Origin: Symbiodinium kawagutii
Taxonomy: Eukaryota > Sar > Dinophyceae > Suessiales > Symbiodiniaceae
Assembly (NCBI GenBank): GCA_009767595.1
Contig: VSDK01020647.1
Location: forward strand, 374,796 to 438,795
Reading direction: 5' to 3'
Length of the DNA stretch: 64,000 bases
The notes under the pieces are model-generated. The model was given only the letters and a program-made list of their open reading frames with translations. It was not told the DNA's origin and did no database searches. Below, in pieces: positions 20,150-29,379 of this stretch; positions within the stretch are counted from its first letter, which is position 1; every line of letters begins with the position of its first letter. The translations under genes were made by a program, and so were the position numbers.

Positions 20150-20715
20150 CAAGACATTTGACAAGCAGCAAGGCGAGCCACGGTACAGATGGAGGACAGC
20201 GAGAACATTCGAAGAGCTGCGCAGCGACAAAGCAGACCAGAACGAAGACGACTACGTGCACTACTGGCAACGGAACAGCGAAACCAAGGGCGTCATCTCG
20301 CGAGGACCAGCACTGGCCATCGGTTTTAATCACAACAAGACATGGGCGAGTCACGCGAACAAAGTTCTTCGACGCTCACCCGAACAATTTAAAAAGCTGG
20401 GCGAGGACCGACGCGCGGCCATTATAACACTGGATCTCCTGGCAAGGGCGTCTGCCAAAAGCACGCGGGGCACGCAAGCGCGCACGGACATTACAAAGCG
20501 AGGGGTCGCCTCCCGATGAGGCGCCCGAACAACTGACGGCGGCGACGGAACGTGACGAGGATCAGGAGACGGAAGATGGGGGAGCCGGAACTGGGGAGGA
20601 CGGCGCAGCGGTGGCGCCAGCAAACGTGGAGGAGGAAACTGGAGAACCGGCGCTCCTCGAAAGCGAAAAGGAAACGACGGCAACAGTCGACAACAAGCGG
20701 ACTCAACGGGACCCG
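20150..20715 (+). pseudogene. Element C integrase C-terminal domain and linker
   Basis: The frame 20158-20519 region contains DDYVHYWQRNSETKGVISRG, PALAIGFNHNKTWASHANKV and RRSPEQFKKLGEDRRAAI, which fits the SH3-like C-terminal DNA-binding domain ('...W.GPA.VIG....WV.H....LR.SPEQLR...'). An acidic linker (DEDQETEDGGAGTGEDG, about 20540-20700) follows, as expected before the reverse transcriptase. Confidence 0.68.
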
Positions 20716-20879
20716 GCATGACGAGCATAGGAGAGGAGCCGGCGGCCATGGATACAAAACAAATTCCGGACACGACAAGAGAGGAAAGCGAGGACCGGTT
20801 GAGCGGAACGACCATACGGAGCAACGTCAACACGCACGAATGGCACAACAGGCTGCTGCAACAAGAACAGAACTTGCAG

Positions 20880-21660
20880 GGGTCCTAAGACGGAATGTGG
20901 ACACGCTGGACTTCGGAGCAACCAAGGCTTCCAGGACAGGATTTACGGTCACCAATGAAATCCACAGCGAATCTTTTGAAGTCATGTATACTCAACTTAC
21001 CACCAAGCATGAGATCAAGGATGCTGATCTTACCCAAAAAGAATGTAATGAGCTTGATGAAGGCAAGAGGGAAACACGGTTGAAGCTGTTGAAGAATGAA
21101 GCCATCAAAGTTCATACGGGAGGTGAGGCTGAACCGTTGAAACGGGAATACCCAAGTGAACGGTTTCTGGAGAGTAGGTTTGCAAAAACGTGAAAACCAG
21201 ATCGTATATATGAACCCGGACGAAAGGAAACTCACATGTAGGCGGCGCATCGAAGGTTTTCGGGATCCTGATTTGTTTGAAATTGACAAACAATCCCCGA
21301 CCCTGTCGATGGATGGTTTGCGCATATGTCTTCAGTTGTTGGCCTCGAAACGTTGGAGTTTAGTCATCCCTGAGGTTGAAACGTGAAAAAGGAAAGATCT
21401 TTGCTCGGCTACAACGGACAGCTGCGATGTGGTTGAGGTGACCAGGCGCGCGCGCATGGGTTTTCAGACGCTCCTAAGGCCTGCGGCGGCTGCGGTTCAA
21501 TAAGATGTTCACAAGTTTGGGAATGAAGCAGAGCGAATTGGACCCGTGTGTGTTTGACTGAAACAATCAAAACGTGTTGGGCGGGCTGATCTGTCTCATG
21601 TTGATGGCATGGTTTTGGCGGCTGTGACCTTTTTCACCCGACGGTGTTGGATCGGCTTCG
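20880..21660 (+). pseudogene. Element C reverse transcriptase relic
   Basis: Pieces in order: KLLKNEAIKVHTGGEAEPLK and REYPSERFLESRFAKT (21085-21190); then CRRRIEGFRDPDLFEIDKQS and PTLSMDGLRICLQLLASKRW (21238-21358), the segment before motif A, followed by VIPEVET where the catalytic Asp of motif A is Glu. Next are RFNKMFTSLGMKQSELDPCVFD (21495-21560) and ICSHVDGMVLAAVTFF (about 21590-21640), the core motif with the second Asp changed to Gly (HVDG). Catalytic loss at both motif A and the core shows that it is dead. Confidence 0.75.
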
Positions 21661-21699
21661 GCACAAACGCCCTTTCAAACATTGGAATTGCGGTAGGGG

Positions 21700-22470
21700 T
21701 ACTTTTCTTGGGCGCAACACCAAACAAGATGATGATTTTACTATTGCGCACGATCAAAGTGAATACGCGAACCGCGGGCAAGGAAAACCAGGAAGCCACG
21801 GAACAAGAACAGAGGAAACTGAGGGGGGTCGTCGGAGCGGCTAATTGGTTGGTAGGAAACATCAGACCTGACATAGCAACAGCAACAGACATGTTGCAAG
21901 AAATAACGCAGAAAGCAAGGGTCGAAGACCTAATCCAGGCAAACCGCCTGGCTGCCAAGATGCGTGACTTTTCACAAACAAAAATTGTTGCGAAGAATAT
22001 TCCTCTCGAGTCCGGGAAATTTCTTTTAGCCACTGACGCGTCATGGGCTCACGCAGAAGATCTACGTAGCCAAGCAAGCCATATTGCGTTCTTCTGTCAA
22101 AAGATTTCAACTGGACAATCAGCACAAGCGTCACGCTGCGATGGAAAACAAATAAGCAAGAGCGACACACACAATCAACACTGGGGGCAGAAGTGATGTC
22201 TCTGGCGAGAGGTGTAGCAGAATGCGACTGGCTCAGATCACTGATGGCGGAATATCGCTTGGAAGATGACAAAGTCCTGACGGGAAATTGAGATGGTCGC
22301 GACCATCGACAACAAACCCATCTACGACCACACGATGGGAGACGGGGCGGCGGTCAAGGATAAGAGAATGGCCGCGGACATGCTCAGAAAGAAAAACATT
22401 CAGCTTCGCTGGGTTGATAGTAATTAAACATACGTCGGCTGATTGCTTGACAAAACACAATGTTGCCTGA
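21700..22470 (+). pseudogene. Element C RNase H relic
   Basis: The frame 21609-22196 holds EQRKLRGVVGAANWLVGNIR and PDIATATDMLQEITQKARVE, the RT connection, then FLLATDASWAHAEDLRSQAS (about 22020-22080) with the first RNase H Asp. A frameshift gives STLGAEVMSLARGVAECDWL (22178-22240) with the conserved Glu. IDNKPIYDHTMGDGAAVKDK and a degraded ADCLTK follow (22300-22455). Order and motifs match element B and other copia elements. Confidence 0.78.
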
Positions 22471-22626
22471 CTGGTTGCTGTATGTTTTGCGACAGGGCGA
22501 ATATAGTGTTGCGTTGGATGGTTCCTGATATTTTCTTTTGCGTTCGCAGAAAGAAGCTGACACAGAAATAAAAGAATGGGCAAGACATGAGAAAGGGGCG
22601 CATGACATGCACACTGCGCGCAGCCA

Positions 22627-22726
22627 TGTTTAGCCCACGCAACTCACCTCATCGTGATCACCAAGCCTTCTATCTGCCTGAGCATGGAGAATGGAACGTT
22701 TGACCCACTGCTGCCCAAGTGTTTCA
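22627..22726 (+). repeat. Element C 3' terminal repeat
   Basis: 100 bp, TGTTTAGCCCACGCAACTC to AAGTGTTTCA. It matches 15564-15663 at about 83 of 100 positions with no indel. Confidence 0.88.
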
Positions 22727-24350
22727 GCTGCCCTTTTTCTCTTCCAGCACTGTAGCCATTGTCGGCGCGCTCAACTCAAAGCCCCTGGAGAATTCTACTG
22801 CAAGACTTCGTCGCTGAACTCGCGAATGGCAACTGCTATGCTGGGCAACTGCCGCTGCAGTCACTGACAAAACCGACGTCACTGCGTCAAGTTGCCAGTA
22901 ATGCTGTTGACCGCAATGGCGTTTCTGAAGTCGGATCCCACTGCGGTCCCACCCTGCACTGCACTGGATGACTCTGAAGTGAACAAAATGCTTCCTGTGA
23001 CTGCGCAACTGGCTAATCGCCGCAAATTACTGGAATCGCTCAAGGACGCTCAAAGCATGGCACCCCGTCAGCCAATGTGGCAGGAACTGCTACTGAAGGA
23101 CAGCACGGGTTGCAATACCAACTGCCATCACCGGACAAGACTGAGACCAAGACCTTCGCACCGAACACGCCGCGTGGTCGAAGGAACAACGAGAGCTCAC
23201 ACCGTCCACGGCACTGAATGCGCTGTTTCGAGGACTCGGTGAGCCACAATCATTGTACTCTCGAACTGAAGTGACCTGCTACCGACATGTGACTGTCCAG
23301 AACTTGACTGGCCAGGATGCTGCCGGCACTGGAGGACTAGACTGGAGCAAGGTGAAAGGTTAGCCTGTGAAAGCCAAGCAGACTGACTGGTGTCTTATCA
23401 TGGCACTGCCTGCCCCGCATCTGAACCAGCTACCGCATGGCACTGTTGATACCGCGCTGCTCACTCATGGACAGCGAGACTACTGGTTCAATGTTCGCCC
23501 TGCTGTACTCAGGGGATTGCAGAGGACTTGGCAGACCTGCCAACTGAATCTCGACGAGAACTTGGCCACACTGATCGTGAATCCACTGCTTGAAGCCTTC
23601 ACAAATGGCACTGTCAAGAGGGTAGCAGGCACTGACCCATTCTTCAAGTTCAACAGGCTGCGCATCAGTCATTGCCACACTACGGCCCAATTGGAATGCA
23701 TCGATTCACTGAAGCTAAACTGCGCAGTGCCGTGATGCTCGAACTGCAGAATCTGACGTCGTCAAGCCTGATGCCACTGAGGGAAGAACTGGACATGAAG
23801 CACGGCACGGACAACACGGTCGGGGACGACTATAGGGCACATGGCAGTCACTGACTTCCTGAAAAAATGATGCAGATGAACACTGCTGAGGCCACTACAG
23901 CCTACCAGCTTGGAGTTGGCACTGAAGATGTCACTGGCAACGAAATGCAGGTTGCCACTGAAACCGTGGATGTATCCACTGACGTATCCGCTGTGTGACT
24001 ACCGTGAAGAAGACGAGGCGCCACTGAGCACACTGCGGGATCAACTTTTGAAGTCACTGAAGCGCTGGCTTGCCGGTGACTGACGACAAATGTCCTTTTT
24101 TGAACAGAAGAAGCTACTGAGTAAGGACTGCTTAGTTAAGTGGATGCAATGCAGGACACTGCATCCAAAAGGGAATGTTGAGATACACTGTCATTGACAC
24201 ACCCTTTGTTCCCACTGCGCGCTCTGTACACTGCCAACGTCACTGATGGCTCAAGTCCCTATGCAAAAGAGTCCACTGCTGAGATACTGACTGTGAAGTG
24301 GTACTGTTGGTTGTACTGGACAAAGATGCTGTACTTATGCAGTCACAGGT
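22727..24350 (+). other. CACTG-rich non-genic tract
   Basis: No protein family was recognised and the longest frames are ordinary. The plus strand carries about 31 CACTG pentamers by eye count in 1.6 kb, where one or two would be expected; many more ACTG tetramers are present. They occur with no fixed spacing and in all frames. The tract starts right after element C and ends near 24350. Its nature is unknown; it could be a decayed repeat or an old coding relic with a Thr-Glu rich pattern (for example GTEDVTGNEMQVATETVDVS near 23920-23985). Confidence 0.55.
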
Positions 24351-24469
24351 TACAGGATAAGATTTTGCAGGTGTGTTCATTTCTTTAGGTTCATAAAATG
24401 CCTATTGTTTGATTTCAGTTTGGACACCCCCAAGTCCGCTGATGCTTCAAAGGTAGTTCCTTTTTTCCG

Positions 24470-24615
24470 TTGTGATACATCAATGTCCAGCCTTCAGCTG
24501 CCCCTTCCTTTGATGGTGATTCGGCTTCTTCTGCAGCTGGTGCTTCTTTTTGGCTTCAGGTGCCTCTTCCTTTGTCTCCTCCTTTGGTGCTTCAGCTGCC
24601 TCTTCCTACGGGGAA
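24470..24615 (-). pseudogene. Glu/Ala/Pro/Lys-rich coding relic
   Basis: Read on the minus strand, one frame gives EEAAEAPKEETKEEAPEAKK and, after a one-base shift, the next gives EAPAAEEAESPSKEGAAEGW. Together they look like a single acidic, alanine/proline/lysine-rich stretch broken by a frameshift. No domain is recognisable. It lies downstream of the dynein exons on the same strand but nothing links it to them. Confidence 0.35.
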
Positions 24616-25300
24616 GTGGCGCAGGCTGCCTGTGAATTCGCTCATCCCAAAATACAAAAAAACGATCTTCAACTGCTTTCAATGTCTCTATCTTTCAGCC
24701 TCATTCTGTCAATCTCTACTAGGCCTCTGCAGGCCACTCTGCGAACCGGTCAATGGTGCAGCAGTTCACCAGGGTCCGGAACATTCGGAGGCCTCAGAGT
24801 GGCAACGAAGCAATGGAAACTCAAAAAAAATCTTCGTATTTCTTTCAGTTCTTCCAGTTTCCATATTTTCCTAGCTCTTTTTCTCCCAAAATGACGGACT
24901 GATAATGGACTGGCATTGGGGATCCTCCATGCCTTTCTCACCTCACTCCATCATGCATGGGATTTTGGGATTAATTTTGATTGCTTTGTCTCACATCTTT
25001 AATCCTGAGAATATGTGTTTGATTTTTCTTTTTCCCCACCAGTTAATGACAGATTAATTCTATTCATTGCATGTGTTCTATGTTCATTTCCCTTGTAGTG
25101 TCAGGGTCTTCGCATATCGATGAACCTATCCAAGCAAAATGCTCGGACACCAACGGAAAGCATCACCAACAGCGGAAAATGCCAGGACCATGTGGACATT
25201 TGCCTGCAGGAGAAGGACTCGGAGGCGGGTTCACAAGGTGAAAGTTCCTTTTAGGGGGAAAGCACCAATTCGTAGGCAAATAGTGTCCATATCAGCTTCA
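24616..25300. other. Non-genic spacer
   Basis: No conserved exon, tRNA or repeat was recognised. T-rich stretches occur on the plus strand. Confidence 0.4.
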
Positions 25301-25309
25301 CAAAAGGCA

Positions 25310-27345
25310 GGAATTGCCAAGTTCATCCCTTGTGCCTCCACCCCGGACAAGTAGGTGCTGAAGACATTGGCTTTGGTAGGTGGAATGCCATCCTGCAAAA
25401 GGTCATGATGAACAGGGCTGGAACAGTTTTTCAGCAACGACGATTCTTTACATAAAAAAGATCTAACACTCAAAACAACGATCCCACTCAAGAGTCTAAT
25501 GGTACTCTTCCCAATTGGGTGTTCACCAGAAATCTCCACTGTGACAATTTCCTCACGCTGACGTCAAACATCACCCATCAAAAAACAGCTGAGTCAACCT
25601 TGTTGTTCTGAGACATCTGAGGCGCTTGCAATCATCTCCTGCATCTTTAACTCCTAACAGCAGACGAGGGTCCATGGTGCTACGATTGGGCATGTTGTAG
25701 CGGCATCAGTCGAAGAAGAATTATCACCTTCCCACTTTCTTAGCACAGAAGTGGTGGCAACAAGCATAAATTGAGCACCGTTCCTTGCGGTTGTACCAGC
25801 CATTGTAGTCCATCAAATGCCTGATCAGCTCGATGGGTGGCTGAGCACCATAGTACTCCTGGCGGATTGCGATGGGAAGAGTATTCTCTTTCTAAACAGA
25901 GGCTGGAGGAATCATGATGCAACGTGGCTGTGCGAGGAGAATGTACAGCTGCACTTCAGCGAAATCAACCCCTCCCACCTTCTTTGGCATGTTCAAATCA
26001 TTGATGGTGATGGAGATGACATTCTTCTTGTCGGCAGGTGGCCCTTGGAATCAAACATTGAAGGGTTCAAATCCAATGGTTAAGCCGTGCTACAGCGATT
26101 GAACACACCTGGGTTTGAAACTATACACCAACACATTGATTCCAAAGGAATGTGTGAACTCTCAACTCAGACAGATTCTCAGCAGTAATGACTCCTAGAC
26201 TCTAGACGGTACAGAAACATTTGCGTGTTTGTACACGCACAGTGCACTGACACATTGGATGAGAGCGTGGCCGTAGACGCCCCGTAGCCTCTTCTCAAAC
26301 TTTGAATCCAACAAATCCTGCAAACACGACGTTCGAATGGTGTGTTTTGTGGCGTGATTCCATTGCAATTTCCCGAAGTTCAAAAACAAAATCATCCAAA
26401 TGCATCTGAATGCTATCCCCAACCTTTTGCTGCTTCTGGTTGCAGTCAAGTATGTTTACCAGTAATCGGCCTGCAGTTGCTTCACCTGAGCCTTAGTATG
26501 CCAGGCAGTGCAGCGGCTCCATAAAATGTACGCCCATCCATTATGTATGATGGCGAAAGATATGCCCATAATTTGTTGGCTTTGCGTTGTGGCAACTCTA
26601 TGAATCGCTGAGACAGCAGGCTTGGAATTTGCAATGATTACTTTCGGAACTGTTTGCTGTTTGTTGCTGTTTGTTGGGTGTTCTTTTGAACCATTTTACC
26701 AATCAGATTTGCACAAATATTGCGACAAGGATTCGTACAGAATGTCAAGACATAAAGGCATGACATACATCAAACTAAGTCCTTTATTTTCTCCTTGTAC
26801 TTAGTTCATCTTGGTTCCGCGCCGAGAAATTGATAAAGAGTGGGATGGATTCTGGAGCATCCTTCTGCAACCACAACCTAAGTCAGCAAAACCTGGTCCC
26901 AGGGAAAAGTGGTGCCATTCTTCACCCCAAGCCGAGGCCAGAGCGACAGGTAAACGGAGTTTCCAGTGCCAGTCTCTCCAGCAACAATGGCATGCTTGTC
27001 CTTCAAAGGCGAGCGACACAGGTCTTGATCACCAAGAAAGGTTAAGGAAAAGTATCCTTCAGTGTTAAAGGATCACCAAGAAAGCTCAATGAACAAAAGT
27101 ATCTCTGTGTTGAGTTTGACAAGTTCGTGCCACAAGCATCATGAGATCCTTCAACAGGAGTGTAGAGAACGTGTTGGTCAAACGAATTGAGTCGACAGTT
27201 GGCCTACAGGTCAAAGGTTTGCTCAAAGCTTGATGAAGAGTTGGCTAGTACCACGAGCAAAGTAAGGGGAGCACACGACGATGTTCTGCAGGTTGCCCAA
27301 CTGAATCAATGGCTCGTTGCCCAGGGCAAAAGGTTCCATGTAAAC
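25310..27345 (-). CDS. Dynein heavy chain AAA3 exons
   Basis: Exons read 5' to 3': 27345-27297 (VYMEPFALGNEPLIQL), 27001-26926 (DKHAIVAGETGTGNSVYLSL), 26861-26801 (IPLFINFSARNQDE), 26043-25979 (PPADKKNVISITINDLNMPK), 25858-25784 (EYYGAQPPIELIRHLMDYNG), a weaker piece about 25722-25675 (MPNRSTMDPRLL) and 25390-25320 (DGIPPTKANVFSTYLSG). They match VYMEP, the AAA3 P-loop GPTGTGKSVY (Lys is Asn here), INFSAQT, the DDLNMP Walker B segment and YGAQPPIELLRQ. The 25858 exon ends in a GA donor (AAG|GAACGG). Replacement of the P-loop Lys would abolish nucleotide binding at AAA3. Confidence 0.82.
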
Positions 27346-27679
27346 CTCAGCATTGCACATCTGATCCTTCAGTTCTGCTACAAAAATGACCCGACACCTG
27401 TCCTTGCCTTGCAAGACTGCGTGCAGAATTGCCGGGAGGCACGGATCACCGCAAGGCATTTCGTGTACCTCATGCTCAGCACCTCACCATGCCACATCGG
27501 CTCACCGCTGCAGACGATGCCACCGACAACTCCTCCACTTCGAAGGCCATCCTGGACAAACATGAGGCGTGACAAAGACTGGGGATGACGACGCATCTTT
27601 GGAGATGATATAAATGATATACGAATATAAATGATATAAATATACAACGCATATACTGTAAAAAATCTACTGTATAAGA

Positions 27680-28150
27680 ATTTGAGGGGCTCGATATTTT
27701 TCCGTCCCTATGGTTATGTACGCATCTTCTCCCTGCTCGGTTAAGAATTTGAGGGACCCTGGCTTTGGCGCACTGAATTCTTAGGATGATCTTGGGGGGC
27801 CGAGCCCCAAGGTCAAAAAGAAAACTCTTCAGGCTCCGATCTTTTTTTTGAATCTGGACGTCCTCAGGGAACCTGGGGGGAGTCGAGCCCCCAACTGGCA
27901 GAAAATCAAAAAAAACTTTTTAGGCTCCGAAAACTTTTTTTAATTTGCGCGTCCCTTATGGTTCCAGCCTATGACCTCAAAGTTAAGCGTTGAACGTTGT
28001 ACCAACTGAGCTATGCGGGGTCTTGCCCGGAGGGTGAAAAGAGGCAAGCCTCCACACTCATGTTCATGACGGGCACAACCGTTTACGTAAACAAGAATCT
28101 ATTAAGAATTTGAGGGTCCCTGGGCCACAAACTTGGGATTCTCATCTAGC
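27680..28150. repeat. Short dispersed repeats with TTAAGAATTTGAGGG units
   Basis: AAGAATTTGAGGG occurs three times (about 27676, 27752 and 28103). Two related blocks of about 90 bp (27785-27860 and 27862-27950) both contain GGGG...CGAGCCCC and AGGCTCCGA followed by an A/T-rich run. This is probably a small non-coding repeat family. Confidence 0.6.
27954..28022 (-). tRNA. tRNA-like sequence, probably a pseudogene
   Basis: The minus strand reads GCATAGCTCAGTTGGTAC, a good match to the tRNA A-box and D-arm. An anticodon-arm-like stretch and AGGTCATAGGCTGGAACC, a poor B-box, follow. The acceptor ends pair weakly (CCC with GGG) and I cannot assign an anticodon, so a degenerate tRNA or tRNA-derived repeat is more likely than a working gene. 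Confidence 0.35.
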
Positions 28151-28408
28151 GGATGCACTGTACCCGCCGACCCCGTGTCTCGCTGTCGCTGCACACTAAT
28201 TTTCTCGTCCTAGCACGTGCATTTCGCGATTTTGCACGGCCTGTTTTCTCGCGCGTTTGTTGGCTGACTTGACACTGATGGTAGAGATGACTTGACACTG
28301 ATGGTCGAAGTAATGGTTCCATGGTAGAGTGGAGAATTGTCCGTCCCATTAAGATTTTTTTGGATCCTACTGTACTGCCGCGTCCGAGTGATGTGAAATA
28401 GCTATAAT

Positions 28409-28515
28409 ATGATTATGACGATGATGATGATAATAAGGTCAAAAATGACAATGACGATGATAATGACGATGACGATGACTATGATGATGACGATGGCGAT
28501 GACTTTGATGATGAC

Positions 28516-28562
<47 letters not shown>

Positions 28563-28564
28563 CG

Positions 28565-28625
<61 letters not shown>

Positions 28626-28654
28626 CAATGACGATTCCGACAATGACGATGACA

Positions 28655-28728
<74 letters not shown>

Positions 28729-28758
28729 AATGACGTTTCCGACAATGACGATGACAAA

Positions 28759-28803
<45 letters not shown>

Positions 28804-28854
28804 GATGATGACTTTCATGATGCTGATGATGACGATGACGACGATAACGACGAC

Positions 28855-28896
<42 letters not shown>

Positions 28897-28943
28897 AACG
28901 ACGACGACAACGACGCCAACTTAAAAATTACCACTTACAACTT
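28409..28943. repeat. (GAT)n-type microsatellite block, left of gap
   Basis: This consists of long runs of GAT/ATG units, interrupted by GAC, and later of GAC/ACG units (28830-28920). It reads as poly-Met, poly-Asp or poly-Ser in different frames and is not coding. Confidence 0.95.
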
Positions 28944-29000
28944 NNNNNNNNNNNNNNNNNNNNNNNNNNNNNNNNNNNNNNNNNNNNNNNNNNNNNNNNN
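28944..29000. other. Assembly gap (57 N)
   Basis: A run of 57 undetermined bases lies inside the GAT microsatellite. The real length of the repeat is therefore unknown. Confidence 0.99.
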
Positions 29001-29098
29001 ATGATGATGACGATGACGATGATGATGACGATGATGATGACGATGACGATGATGATGACGATGACAATGACTATGATGATGACGATGACGATGACGAT
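29001..29098. repeat. (GAT)n microsatellite, right of gap
   Basis: ATGATGATGACGATGACG-type units continue to about 29098. Confidence 0.93.
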
Positions 29099-29379
29099 TT
29101 TGATTGGGAAAAGGTGCCTCTAGAAAACAAGAAAATATTTTGTTCGCAAAAAATGAAGCGGCCTGTCATAGCATTCTCTTTACTATCTCTGTCGTAGAGT
29201 GAATATATCAATCATGGTAGAGGATGTCAGAGGATCATCGCAGCACAGTGAAACAGCGCAGCCAATGGTGTGAGCCGATGGTGTGAGCTGGTGGTGTGAA
29301 ACTGTGGCGCATGCACAAGTTTCGACACCTTTCGGTCCCCAGGTGTTTGTGAATGGGTCAGCATCTCCACACCAATGAC

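Larger units (their letters stand above)
15564..22726 (+). mobile_element. Element C: decayed Ty1/copia LTR retrotransposon
   Basis: It is bounded by two 100-bp TG...CA terminal repeats (15564-15663 and 22627-22726), with the PBS 12-mer TGGTAGCGGAGC one base after the first. Gag, protease, Gag-pre-integrase, integrase, reverse transcriptase and RNase H homologies occur in copia order but in constantly changing frames, with many stops. No matching 5-bp target-site duplication was found (ACGCA on the left, GCTGC on the right). A purine tract (GAGAAAGGGG) lies about 35 bp upstream of the 3' repeat rather than next to it, so the true LTR may be longer. It is the oldest-looking of the three copia elements. 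Confidence 0.85.

Noticed and set aside
15558-22731. Target-site duplication for element C
   Set aside because: The 5-mers next to the repeats (ACGCA and GCTGC) do not match, so no TSD is claimed.
28402-28924. Poly-Met/poly-Ile/poly-Ser frames around 28.4-28.9 kb
   Set aside because: Purely the product of the GAT microsatellite.
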